A DNA stretch of 64,000 bases, taken from the NCBI GenBank assembly GCA_023014335.1, contig JAECYW010000005.1:186001-250000 (forward strand), given 5' to 3'. The notes beneath the pieces were generated by a model. It made no database searches. It was given only the letters and a program-made list of their open reading frames with translations, and was not told where the DNA came from. Every line of letters starts with the position of its first letter. Positions within the stretch are counted from its first letter, which is position 1. This DNA comes from Galerina marginata (Eukaryota > Basidiomycota > Agaricomycetes > Agaricales > Galerinaceae). Both the position numbers and the translations under genes were made by a program. This document shows positions 34,846 through 46,321 of the stretch, one piece after another.

Positions 34846-35512
34846 TACGATTGAACTGACCAATAGAAAGTGCACAGGTGACTTTGAAACGTCAAATGTG
34901 CTTTCATGTCCTTCTATATACGAAGAACCCATCAAAATATTACTCAGTTAGAAGGCAGTTGGCACATTCGGTCGATTAAACTGACCAGTAACAAGTGCAC
35001 AGGGGACCATGTTTTAAACCAATGTCAAACTTGTTTTCTTACGCGTACTACGCCTTGCATATACCTTTACCAGCGCGACAGTTTTTGAATACAATAACTA
35101 TTTGAACTTAGAGGAAGCTATCGCATAGAATTCAGCCAGTTTTCTACTAGAGAACCCATCAATCGGTAATTCCATTGGAGCAATGGAAGCGCTGTCGGTG
35201 CAGGACTCGACCGACAGGACAATTAAACCGACAAGTAACGAATGCACAGTCTGGTGACGATTTCTAAACTCGACGTCAAATATGCTTTCATTTACCTTGC
35301 ACATACCCAGACCAGAGCAAGAGATTTCTCGAACAAGAAGCTTAGAAGAAGCACTCTCATCTAATTTGGCCGCTTTGCTACCCAGAGGCGTGGTCAGCAC
35401 ATGCGGTCGGAACGCCAATTGTCCCGTAGTACAATTAATTTGACCAGTAAAAAGCGCGCAGGTGACTGGGTTCCGAAATTTAGGTCAAACGTGCTTTCAT
35501 ATACCTTGCATA
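34846..35512. repeat. Four diverged copies of a promoter-like repeat
   Basis: Four related blocks occur at about 34846-34920, 34970-35070, 35214-35306 and 35426-35512. Each has ATTRAACTGACCAGTAA-type sequence, then GTGCACAGGTGAC, then GTCAAAYRTGCTTTCAT and often TACCTTGCATAT. Spacing is irregular (about 120-245 bp) and identity is partial, so they look old. They lie in the divergent space between the 648-residue gene (minus) and the gene at 35873 (plus). Confidence 0.65.
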
Positions 35513-35872
35513 TTTCCAGACAAGTGGAAGAGTTATATCGAACATGAAGCTCAGTGGAACCATCCTCATCGAATTCGGCCAATGAGGCGCAAGAGAGAGG
35601 ATCAGCTGTTGGTGAATCCTTCCTTCCAATTCCAAATTACTTTCCCAAGCTGAAATAACAAAAATCGCTGTCGGTGAAAGTTTATTGGATGCCAGAAGTA
35701 ACTTAGATCGGATTAAAGAAATGACGTATCAACGGGACTCCGAATTTCCCGACGAATAGATATTGACGCTTCGGTGACCGCTGCATATAAACTGGCAGTA
35801 TCGAAGCTGTCATCTTTCAGCCTTCCGCCTTCAGCTCTTGAGTAACTCCACCGCCTACTCTAACCGAAAACC

Positions 35873-37504
35873 ATGTCTTTAGCACGTCACAATCCTCCTG
35901 GTTTTTCGAACGACCTCACGGAGGAAAACAAGAATAGCTGGTAAGTGTCGTCATAATGATAGTTTCGATCTATTTCTACGCGAATATTTTCTGATTACAC
36001 GTTTTTCACGCTCAGGAGCGAATGGATCAGCTCGATCATGGACAGCGCTCGTAACTCGCAGGCAACGCAGTTCTACAACGCGACCAAAACCGAAGAAAAA
36101 GAGCCCATTGCTACCAGAAGGATCACCTGGATCGCATTTCCCAGGAACGTGAGTGCTCTGCCATCCAGACCGTAGTTATTCTCAGCGAAATTTAAACAGC
36201 TCGTCGTCCAACTTCCCAACAATCGTGCGAGATGGCGTGCGTCGGACCGGAGTCGGGATACTCAGGACGAGTATTGCGAGTGGTAAGTCCAAACCTTTCG
36301 TATTCGTACACGGTCCAAGTCATTCAAATTCTATTAGGTCTATCAAAAGGAACGCAGAAGGCAAAATGGTCAGAATTGTCTTTTGTAACGAAGGACCAGA
36401 GGTATTTATCAACAATTTAATTCTTGCCGAATACCCTCTGACGCGTTTGTTTATTAGTATTTCAGATTCCTCGGCGACCATCAGCCCGACACCCTTCTCC
36501 GTCTCTACCAAGAACATAACCCCGGAGTCGGCATTCAAAGCGCGGACCTTTTTCACGATGACCCGCACTCTGGAAAAAAGGTCTACAACCCGGAAAACAA
36601 GTGGAACGACGCCACAGATACCGGAACCATCATGCATTTGTGAGTCTTTAAAACGTCCCAGATTTAACCAATGAAAAGTTTCTGACATTAACTTCGTTAA
36701 AGGATTCAGCGCAACAATACTTTGGCCGCACAAATCAACCTTGGTGCGGATGCGACTGTCATCAGAAGACGTTCGGACGGTACGGTGATTACTGACCGGG
36801 ACGAGCTCATCCGCTGTGGCCGATTCGGGGGCATCGAGAGGAACTCCGACCCGCATGTAAGCTGAAGTTGTACTTATACCACTTACCCAGCTAACAGTAC
36901 GCCGAGAAAGATTGGAGCCGAAGTCAATACCCTCGCTCGCGCCGGCGCTATGGTCACCATCCAGGATCCCGTCGGTCTCTATATCGATAGGTAACTTTTG
37001 TTCCTTATGTTGGAGGGAAGCGTGCGTCTAACACAGTATTGCATCTCATAGTATTAATTGGGGTCTTATTCAGCCTCCCCACGGCCACCATGACGACCTT
37101 AGTCAATTCTGGAAATGGACTCGCGGCACTCAAGGTCATGTACGTTACATAAATTTGATATTCGAGTTCTCGATAATATCCTGATCTGTGGATTTTGATA
37201 CGTCATCCAGTGGATGAGGGCAGAGTTCGAGATTCCCGCGGACAAAGGTTATGTTCTTGGCGATCTCTTCGTTCGAGGTGTTCCTTTAGAGTTCGGTGGC
37301 CAGCTTGCGGGTTCGTTTAATCATCCTATAATTTTATTGATACGTTACTTATCCAAACTAGACATCATCAGCATCGCCCTTATCGGTCGAGCAAGTGACC
37401 TTGAAGGCAATAATCAAGCTGAACCTTTACCTTGCGTTGGATCCGTCGCCACATTCATGGCGGCTGAGGGCAGTGAAACTGGTATTTGCGAGAGTAGGGT
37501 GTAA
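35873..37504 (+). CDS. Conserved hypothetical protein, ten exons, one anomalous junction
   Basis: Exons 35873-35940, 36016-36148, 36200-36282, 36338-36401, 36458-36639, 36703-36856, 36899-36990, 37052-37139, 37211-37310, 37362-37504 (about 368 aa). Characteristic blocks are VFCNEGPE, YNPENKWND, QINLGADATVI, DELIRCGRFGG, DPVGLYID, FWKWTRG and MRAEFEIPADKGY...FGGQLA. I associate this pattern with an uncharacterised soluble family found in fungi and bacteria. Nine junctions are regular. Between exons 6 and 7 the donor after CAT (GTAAGC) and the only nearby acceptor (AACAG) leave the frame one base off. Either splicing is non-canonical or a one-base change has broken this copy. Confidence 0.6.
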
Positions 37505-37924
37505 AAAGTCAGAAATGGTGTGCGCAATTCGACGTGTAGTGTATTATAACCGTGTACAAACTTCAATTTTATTACTTCTTGGTAAAAACGATCAATTGTT
37601 AGTAATTGGGTCCAGGAGAAAAACGGTACACTATCAGAGTCTATCCAGCTCATTCAAAATATTCCCTTCGCTATCGCTCTCGTAGTGTTAGTCACTCGCA
37701 TTTTCATTCGGCCTCGCACGTTTCTGCGCCAGCCTTCACCACGAAGCGTGTTCAGCAGACTGTAATGAAAATTGGAGGGAATGTTGGTTAGCAAGGGCTC
37801 GGTGTCCTGAAGATGGGGCTGGAGCAAGCCTCAGACGCCGAAGTATGAACTGATTGGACTATTCCAATGGAAATTAGAAACTAGAACATTTGAGGGCAAC
37901 AAGCAGAAATGTGCTGAACGGATG
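37505..37924. other. Intergenic 3' flank
   Basis: No gene seen between the end of the ten-exon gene and the dispersed repeat. Confidence 0.4.
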
Positions 37925-38660
37925 TTTATCCCGATCATCGGGATGTTGATCCAGCGAATCGGCAGGCGTGAAATTAAAGAGCCGCCTCGGCTCCATCGTA
38001 CTCACGCCACAACCTCAACGTTTTCAACATCAACCTCCGGCTCCTCCGTTACCGGTTCCTCGTTCATCAATCTGTCACAAACAAACCTATTTCCTGTACG
38101 TATTAGATCGCGAATCACTCTCTCAGCAGGCCTTCGAATGAGCTACCTGATTTTTCCTTGCTATTCTCGCAAGATACTGGAAGGATTGGGGAGGAACCAG
38201 TGATGGTTTCTAGGTCCTTTAACATGACGTGTAGCCCATCTTAGCCCTCTTTTCGACTTTTGTGCTATTTAGCTTCGGGCTACAGGTGAGTAATCCCCAA
38301 TTGTAGGATTAAAGCGTCTAACTCACTCTCTTCCGCCGCTTCTAGGAGCACCTTGCGGCTCTGTCACTCTCCTGTTCTAGTAACCAGGAAGTCGCTGGTG
38401 ATCGATGATGTGACCCAGGCGAGGAGCGAGAGAAAGAGAAAGTTAGGCAGACGAATTGCGCTTACAAAAAGTACGCTCTGGTCGTGTTGTTTCCATGCGG
38501 TACAAACTTAATACCCCAGCTATCTAGGCGTCGTCTTCAGCGAATTTTCGCCATTTCCTTCCCGCTCGATTCAAGCACCAATGTCATACAACTGCATTTC
38601 AGCTCTCCGACATCTATTACATGACTTCGATCACTATACCTTCGCCTTACTTTAACGGAA
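37925..38660 (+). repeat. Dispersed repeat, copy 2 of 3
   Basis: Collinear with 23216-24010: CAGGCGTGAAATTAAAGAG at about 37961, CTCACGCCACAACCTCAACG, AGATACTGGARGGATTGGGGAGG and AGGTCCTTTAACATGAC, then the GATCACTATACC block at about 38630. It is the only copy outside the inverted arms and lies near their centre of symmetry (about 40.0 kb). Confidence 0.7.
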
Positions 38661-40036
38661 TCTCCCCGTCTCCAATAACCACATCTCGCATCTGCTTTGT
38701 TGACATTGCCGCGACCATCCTTGGTACGCCTTGTCTTCGCTGCCCTCTCGACCCCAGACCTGATTGTTTTTCAAATTCGTACAAGACCAACTGGGCAAGG
38801 CCTGAAGAGCCCGAAGCTACATTTGTTGACCTCGTTCAGCAAAGCAATCTTCCAAGTATGTTTTTCTCGTCGTTTACCCATCCATTAGTTGATGCTTATC
38901 GAACTTCCACGGCATGCAGGCAAAACGGCCCTACAGAAATCAATTTCCCTCACTGGCCAGAGGGGATACTGATGTTAGTGGCGATGGGCTAGCCGCCTTC
39001 TGACGGCACGACGGACATAAAAGAGAATGATCGAGGTCCGTTCCGTTGCGCTTCAGCTTCTCCTTATTTTACTATTGTGTATTGATTTCCCTAGGGTGAA
39101 CCCACTCCAACAACAGCACCATGACAGTAACTGGGCTCGCAATGAGGAGGCACGAAACCCGTAGGGTTTTGCATAATTCTATCAACCGTAGTACTACGGC
39201 TCTTGAACTCATGCTAGTCTCGTACGTGCCGCTGAATGGGATGAGGCATTGGCCTCTCATAATAGATCCTCTCTTGCGTTCATGGTTTGATGATCTTCGC
39301 AAGCCTCTCTGAAATCTCAACATGCTTACACGGACCGGAGAGTTGTCATATTCCGAGCTGGATTTCGATAGTCTCTACCGCTCGGACTCTAGAAGCCCAA
39401 GTTTTGATAGGGGATCTCGAAGTTCTTCTGGTTTGCCACCTCACGCTCAACTAATCCTTGTCTGGTCTGGTCTCGTGGTGAAGTTTCTGATAGCAGGACA
39501 GGTGACTGGTGAATGTTCTACTGTGCCGCTATGGGTTTACTCTACTCCACTTGACAGGAACGACATTAACTCGGGGAGAAGAACGCATACAACGAGGCTC
39601 CAGAAATTCACAGAAGCTGTCTTACTGAAGTCGCTATTCCCTCGGGCATCGGAGAAGAGATGTCAGGCTTTGAGAATAACGGTGGCTACGCTTACAGTCT
39701 GCAAGAAATTAGCTGAGCGTTTTTAAGAATGGGCGCTAAAGAGCACGTAGTGAGCGGTCTTATAATTATGGCTTATCACCGTCATCAGTTTCAAAAAAAA
39801 GGAACTAGGCAACCGGAAATCGGTCGATCGGTTCAGCGGTGCACTTGCGGCCTTCTCGATCTTCACTAGTAAGTTTGCTCCCACGATTTCAACTCTCATC
39901 TGTCTCGGGTTTACCTTCTTCCTTCTTTCTGTGGGTGAGATAGTGAATTCCGTCCAAAAATATGGTGCCACCCTTCGTAATCAACGGAGGGGGTTCGGTG
40001 ATTTGACAGTTCGAACTTCGGGAGCTCACCCTTACC
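38661..40036. other. Intergenic, no gene supported
   Basis: Frames up to 134 codons (39322-39726) lack recognisable motifs or flanking splice signals. Includes the promoter of the transporter gene. Confidence 0.35.
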
Positions 40037-41918
40037 ATGTCCGCCCACCAGCCATCGCCCACCGTTCTGTCTTCAGATAAGTCGTTCAAGGACGATAATG
40101 GCACAGTGGTGGACATGTTATCGGATGATACCAGTGATTCAGAAGGTGGTCCTCGTGCATGGGCAACCCTCATAGGAGCGTGAGTCATCTTTTAAATCCA
40201 CATAACTGCAATTCCATACAACTTTTGTAGTTTCTTCGTTGTGTTCTGTTCATCGGGGTGCGGGATTTTTCCTGCAGCAAAGTTTGCACTAAAGAACCGC
40301 ACTATGGTACAGATATGTCAACAGTTTTGGGGTTTACGAAGGTACGCACTTCAATACAACCTATACAGTTGTTCTCATACGATCTCAATAGACTATTATG
40401 TACGAATATATCTGAATGACCATTCGTCATCGAAGATAAAGTTGGCAGTCCTCTGTTTCATCGTCGTACCAAACTGATCGCCCTCTCAGTTGGATCGCAG
40501 GAGCCCAAACGTTTTTGCTCTTCAGCACGGGAATTTTTTCGGGATATGCGATGGATATCGGATACTTGTAACCTCCTCCTCATCTGCCGATTACTTCACG
40601 CTATTTATATCGTCATTACTTTCTAGTCACTATGTGATGCGCCTAGGATCTCTCCTCCTCGTATTCTGCCTGTGCATGGTCTCCATCTCGCAGCCACAAC
40701 AATGGTACCAGGTGCGTTTATTTTAACGTTGGTTTAATACAAGACTTAACATAAATTTTGTTCAGCTATTTCTCGCACAGGGTGTCGGACTTGGGCTTTC
40801 TGTTGGAACCATTTACGTCCCAGCTCTCGCAGTAGTAGCCCAACACTTCAAAAAACGGCGTTCATTAGCAATGGGCATCGCCGCCTCGGGCTCCTCACTC
40901 GGCGGTGTTGTCCACCCCATCATGTTAAACCAGCTTTTTAACTCGCCTCTCGGGTTTCAATGGGGAACGCGAATCAGCGCGTTTTTCAACCTCGGGTTGC
41001 TCCTGATCGCCAATCTACTAATGACCACCCGCCTTCCGCCTCAGACAAAGAAATTTTCGGATCTGGTACCTTATTGGGTTGCTTGTCTCCGCGACCCAAG
41101 CTACCTCGCCGCGATGGCGGGCACCTTCTTTCTCATAACCGGTGTTATTTTTCCAACATACTTTCTTCAGTTAGACTCGATCAAGCACGGTATTAACGTC
41201 AACCTGGCATTCTACATGGTTCGTCGCTTCTCCTCTTAAGTTTGATTCATTGGAATTTGTTTCCTTGTTTGCTAGATTGCCATGATAAACGGCTCAAGTA
41301 CTGCCGGCCGTGTCCTCCCTACAATCGTGGCGGATCGTATAGGGATTTTTAATTTGCTTATACCCTGCACATTCGTCTGCAGCATTATAAACTTCTCAGT
41401 GGTCGCTGTCAATGACGCTGCTGGAGCCATTACTGTGGCTATACTATTTGGGGTGTTCTCTGGCGCAGGTAATTTCCACACTTGATATCACGGAATCAGA
41501 AATAAAGAAACATTTTCAGCAATTTCGCTCCTTGGCCCTATGCTAGCAAATATCTCTACGAATATGTCAGAAGTAGGGTAAGCTGTAGGGTCACTCAATG
41601 CGATGCCTTCTAACGATTTTCGGGTAGTGCGCGTATCGGTCTATGTCTTGGTATTGCAGGAATCGGGACTTTGATCGGTAATCGAACATCTGATTAACAA
41701 GTTGCTATGTTCACCTGTACTTAGGTCCCCCAATAACTGGCGCCCTTTTGACTCCAAGACTCCTCTGGCTTCGACCGGCTCTTTTTAATGGGGTATGTCT
41801 ACTGGCCTAATTGTACAAATTGGGTTATTGATCATTCAATAAGATATGTATGTCTATAAGTGCCATCGTACTTATATTTGCCGGGATAAATTCTTCACGA
41901 GCAAAGGCAAAAAAATAG
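40037..41918 (+). CDS. MFS transporter, monocarboxylate-transporter-like
   Basis: Twelve exons (40037-40179, 40231-40257, 40325-40341, 40392-40440, 40490-40567, 40627-40711, 40766-41218, 41276-41468, 41520-41577, 41628-41677, 41725-41792, 41844-41918) close in frame to 431 aa. They include 17- and 27-nt micro-exons coding GAFFVVFC and FGVYEDYY. Twelve hydrophobic segments can be placed. WIAGAQTFLLFSTGIFSGYAMD (TM2), FKKRRSLAMGIAASGSSLGGVVHPI (TM4-5) and NGSSTAGRVLPTIVADR (loop 8-9) are signatures of fungal MCT/MCH-type facilitators. Expected location is the plasma membrane. Substrate unknown. It lies about 1.5 kb from the UstYa gene, so a role in exporting a peptide product is possible but unproven. 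Confidence 0.85.
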
Positions 41919-43388
41919 AAATAGATACCAGCTCATTGTGAATAGAAATTCGAGACGAGCTGCGTCGGATTTTGCTCGATAACAAAGGTTCTGTGAACAG
42001 ATAATTCTTCTGTTAATCCGCTTCGAGGCTGTGGATTGGTTATAAATCACGCCTCAAGAGAAATTCGCCTTGCTATACCAAAAAAGTTACACCGGTCTTC
42101 TTTGGACGAGGGAAGAGGGTGTAGCAAACAGTACTTATTATCTATTATCAATCCACCGAGCGTAGTTGATTGAAGGGAAGACGTCAACAACAGGGAGTTG
42201 CGTATCGCCAGTGGAAATGGAAGATCGTGGATTTTACAACGGAACCTGTTGGACAGCACGTTGGATATCCAACGGAGTTTATTGAACTTGGCGAGAGTCA
42301 GCTACCTGTCCACCGTTTATCAAACTAACCCTAAATTCGCTGGTTAGTAATCCACACTCTGGCCATTCATATTTCCATATTCATAAGTGTTCAAGGACTC
42401 CCATAAAAACCATTTGTCCCACCGCTCCCGCTGAGCTTCTATGTATTTCCCTTGTCCAAGTATGCTGATCAGAGTACCGAATTTATTTAGCTATTTTTCC
42501 TACAGGAATTTGAACCACCAGTACATCCTTTCTGCTTCATGGTTGCTAGCACCTTCCTATATCTATTTGTCATGATTTTCCTATCATTTGAACAATTGGA
42601 GGTGGCATGTAGCCATATGATATGTATTCTGTACGAGATGCCGATCCAACACTGTTGAAAACCTTTGCTTTTTAGTACATCTGAATCCAGCCACCTGATA
42701 GTTTCCACTGTTGAGCCATCGAGAGGGGGTTCGATTTTTGGAAGCGAACAAAAGAGGGGTACGTCATCCGTGTGTCGTGGGGACTGCTCACGAGGATTCG
42801 TCGTGATCTCCAGTTGGTTTCAGAGCGCCTTACATTTGTAGGAGGCGATGACATTCTTCTTGTCTGTAGGTTTCATTCTTTTGCATCGCCGCCGAACGTT
42901 TGGTATTAGATAACAAATCAGAGATTAGCTGTCAACCTCTTCGATACCTCCAGTCTGATGGACTTCCCGCATGAATAATCCGTTTCCCAGATTGCATCCG
43001 CAGCCTGGTTGTCATTTTAGGCTTTGGGTGGTTGTACTCGGCCAGAAATCCCGTTAAGTAAATGGGTTTCATCATTTCTCACGTCGCTTTCTTTACTTAC
43101 TCGACAGTGGAAGGTCGATGCAGACGGGTATGGGAATCTAGCCTATATCTATATTTAGTAATCCACACCCCCATTCGGGCAGGATTGAACGATATGGATC
43201 AATAACGGGTGGGTGATACAAGCATCACCTTCAAAATTCACTGACAACACCGACGGTCTAAGATCACATGCCTAAACACCTTCATCTTCTCATATGTATT
43301 AGACTGTCCGGCCATGAGGATCTTAGGTTGTTAAGCCGATATTTAAAAATCGTCGTGAAGACAAGCGTAAATTCTGATTGTAAAAGAA
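41919..43388. other. Intergenic, no gene supported
   Basis: Low-complexity AT-rich stretches and frames under 75 codons. Both flanking genes end here, so it is a convergent 3' region. Confidence 0.4.
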
Positions 43389-44088
43389 CTACGAAAATGG
43401 CTTAGGTAGGTAGATGTCATCGGACTCGTCCCAGTGACTTTCTAAATATTCCCTAACTTGTACCCAATTCCTGCACTTATGCACCATACCCATCCCAGTT
43501 GCCCCAAGGTCCTTTACGCCTTGCGGGGTGATATAAGTCTCAGAACGCTCCAGTGTGGTGTCTGCAGCGCACAAGACTGCCTCCCGTAGGTATGTCAGAC
43601 AGTGGTTCATGTGGTGATCGAATCCGGTGCCATTCCCTGGGAAAGCGATGTTGCCTGTCTTTGCTGCCACATACGCGTATCTCATCGCGTCGAGACAATG
43701 CAGTTGGTGATACATCGACAGTACGTAGAAGTCGGAATTGGGTCCCAACTTGACCCAACCTCTGCCGCGTGGGAAGTTGGAGTCCCAGTCCGAATCTGCG
43801 GTCATGGAGAAGACTTCGTCGTCCAACCATTCTCCGACCATCGAGACTGGACGAATATATAGCGGCAGTTGCTTAGGTTGGTCTTCTCCGATGTATGCTA
43901 TCCAGTCAGTAGCATGAGACTTAGTGACAAACCGTCAAGAAATGAGAGTATTATCTCTTACAGTATTCTACCTGTTCGGGATGCAGGTGGACTTGGAGTT
44001 CGTGAATGGTGTTCGTCTTCGATACTAGCTGAACTATCTGCAATAGCGCGAGGAGTGTCAAGCCGCAGATGAGCGACAGCGTCTGCAT
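43389..44088 (-). CDS. UstYa-family (DUF3328) oxidase
   Basis: Two exons (complement of 43389-43897 and 43962-44088; intron GTAAGA...ATAG, phase 1) give 211 aa. A membrane anchor (LSLICGLTLLALLQIVQLV, about 4-22) is followed by the luminal domain with both hallmark motifs: YHQLHC (H106, H109, C110) and HHMNHCLTYLRE (H138, H141, C142). UstYa proteins act in the secretory pathway as copper-dependent oxidases that cyclise or otherwise modify fungal ribosomal peptides such as ustiloxins and asperipin. The length is normal for the family. It is 286 bp from a divergent membrane-protein gene and 2.2 kb from the repeat-peptide precursor, so it is the best candidate tailoring enzyme for it. Confidence 0.9.
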
Positions 44089-44374
44089 TAGGTCGATATC
44101 GGGCGCGAATGAATGTGGAGAATTCTGACAACAGTGTTGGGAATCTGGTAGGCTTTTATGCAGTTAGGACTTATGGCTCCGGCGAGGAATAGCGTGACAC
44201 AGATTTTACTTTTAAATTCGAGGAAATATAGAATTCTGATTTGGCATGGGAGATTATACAGAACGGGAAAAACTGTCGCGACGGACTAGGACTAATCTGG
44301 TCGACCTGTGGGAACGTCCCGGAGTACATAGGTAAATATAAGAGAGACCCTCCTTGTCTACCCCTGTCGTCCAA
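44089..44374. promoter_or_regulatory. Bidirectional promoter region
   Basis: 286 bp between the start codons of the UstYa gene (minus) and the membrane protein at 44375 (plus), suggesting shared regulation. No binding motif was assigned. Confidence 0.4.
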
Positions 44375-44805
44375 ATGGCATCCTACGCCCCTCTTACCCA
44401 AGAAGACGATAACTCAAAAGAAGACTTTTCGTCCAACTCCCCTTTAATCTCTGACTCTCAAACAAAGCCGTCTCCAACTCAGAAGCGCCCTATTGGCTTT
44501 CTCATTGCACTTGCGCTACTCGCAATAAATCTCATTCTTATTGGCGTCAATGTATCGCTAGAAAAGCGAGTATTCAACTTAGTCAGAGAGGCCATCCCTC
44601 CTTTGGATCCTATCAACCTGCCAGCGGTTGATCAATATCCCGGACTCAAGGGCGAATCAAGACAAATCAGTAAGTAAGGTTTATGCGCGACGCAAAGTAC
44701 CTACTAATTGGACCTTTTCTCTTCACACCATTGCTTTTAAATAATCGTTTTCATTGAGTAGTACTTTTGCGTCAGAAGGAGATGTACGGGGTTCGGAAGT
44801 CGTAG
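44375..44805 (+). pseudogene. Truncated single-pass membrane protein with DQYxGL motif
   Basis: Exon 44375-44669 encodes MASYAPLTQEDD..., a membrane segment (about 46-66, IGFLIALALLAINLILIGV) and LPAVDQYPGLKG. This is the N-terminal design (cytosolic tail, single TM, LPRPDQYVGL-like motif) of a large Agaricomycete membrane-protein family, and UstYa proteins have a similar start. Splicing at GTAAGT...GAGTAG to 44762-44805 stops after 112 aa, leaving no luminal domain. Another frame at 44763-44883 stays open (TFASEGDVRGSEVVEV) but needs a phase the donor does not give. Probably a degraded gene. Confidence 0.5.
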
Positions 44806-46321
44806 AAGTAACTGTAAACGGTTGGATTGCAGATGACTGTGACACTGAACTGATCAAATCGAATAATGGAAGATACATTTCATAGGCTATATGGCTTTCC
44901 TACGGCCCAGCCGTGGACGACAAAGTTAAAAATGGGACCTACATGTGAACCCGTACTAAATAATTCAAAAATTGATAATCCCACCTCCAGAATATTTGAA
45001 TTCGAGTGATTGGAAAATGACTGGACCTAGAATATATTATGGTTAATACCCAATAACTCACACTACATTCTAGAACGTCGGAAAAGTTCATTTTGGGTGG
45101 GAATACACCAGTAGGTTCATAAACATTACGACGCGCGCGCAGGGCACTCAGCGTGTCAGGTGTATGGAAGGTCCCGCCTGAGGGAGTGTTGGAACGTTCC
45201 CAAGAAGGGTGGGTTGTGTTATTTCAAGAATCGTGGGATGGTGTAAATTTTTAATTTGGCTACAAATTTGTCCAAGTAACATCATGGGGAAGCAGGACTC
45301 TTCAAAAAACCGCTGAGAAGTGATTTTTAATATAAAAGCCCTGTAGTTGTACGCCAACCTGGAGGTCTCGAAAGACGTAATATTGATGAGCGATCTGTTT
45401 GAAATTGATGCGATCAAATTACCGACGTCGCGATGTGAGAACTTGTTTAGACATTCCCATTATTTTTGGCAATATTCAAACCACATCTGCTGAGAAATTA
45501 GAGATAAGGGAGCTCAATAAATGTCCTGAGACAGGGAAGGAGTTGGCTATGCTTTTAAATTCCACGATTCCAGGCTAAGAAATGACACATAACGAGTTCC
45601 GAAATTTATTTGGCAGGGCTTCTCTCGAGCGAAATTGGATCTTATCTATAGCATTTCGGGGTTCTTTACATTGTGGAATCGACACATTGACATGCCTACC
45701 GTACTGAAAATGCGACAGAAATAGCCGCGAGAAGAAAGCCTAACGTGTAAATTCTTAGTCCATCCAGTCGTGTGCCTGCCACCGGCTAAAACAAGACTCA
45801 CTGTTGATCAGAAGGCGTCAGAAAAAGGAAAGACTTAATGTCGGAGCTATATATAAATATGAACGGTAGTTGTCCTGTACACTGGATTTATGTCGAGCGT
45901 TTGCTAGTGGGGAAAGACAAAGATAAGACCCCTAGACATGGAGCTTACCCATGTCGAAAAACCGCGCCCAAATGGAAGGGTCTGTGAGAGAAGATTCCCC
46001 GAGTCTCGACTGAGGAAACCAAATATTTGACCTCTGATATACTTCTGGGCTGAGCACTCATACGCACAGTCAAATAAAGAACTTTATCATTTGAAAAGCT
46101 AGATTACATCGACCGCGGAGATAGAGTAGTCAAGTCGTTTTTCTGATGGCATGGGAAAGGATGAACGATGTGGAAGAGTCTCATTAAACTCCCAGATATT
46201 CTCTGGAACAAGACGTCTATCGCCTGATGGTGTCGATTTGGCCTCCTTCATAAAAGGAGAACTGGAGAATTTGTTCATTCAGTGGATTACACCCCAACAA
46301 GTATCATTCAGCTTTACAAAT
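44806..46321. other. Intergenic upstream of the repeat-peptide gene
   Basis: AT-rich with no supported gene. The last 200 bp contain the presumed promoter of the repeat-peptide gene; TTCATAAAAGG at about 46248 is TATA-like. Confidence 0.4.

Noticed and set aside
39322..39726. 134-codon plus-strand frame as a gene
   Set aside because: No homology, signal or splice context was recognised; retained only as an unannotated frame.
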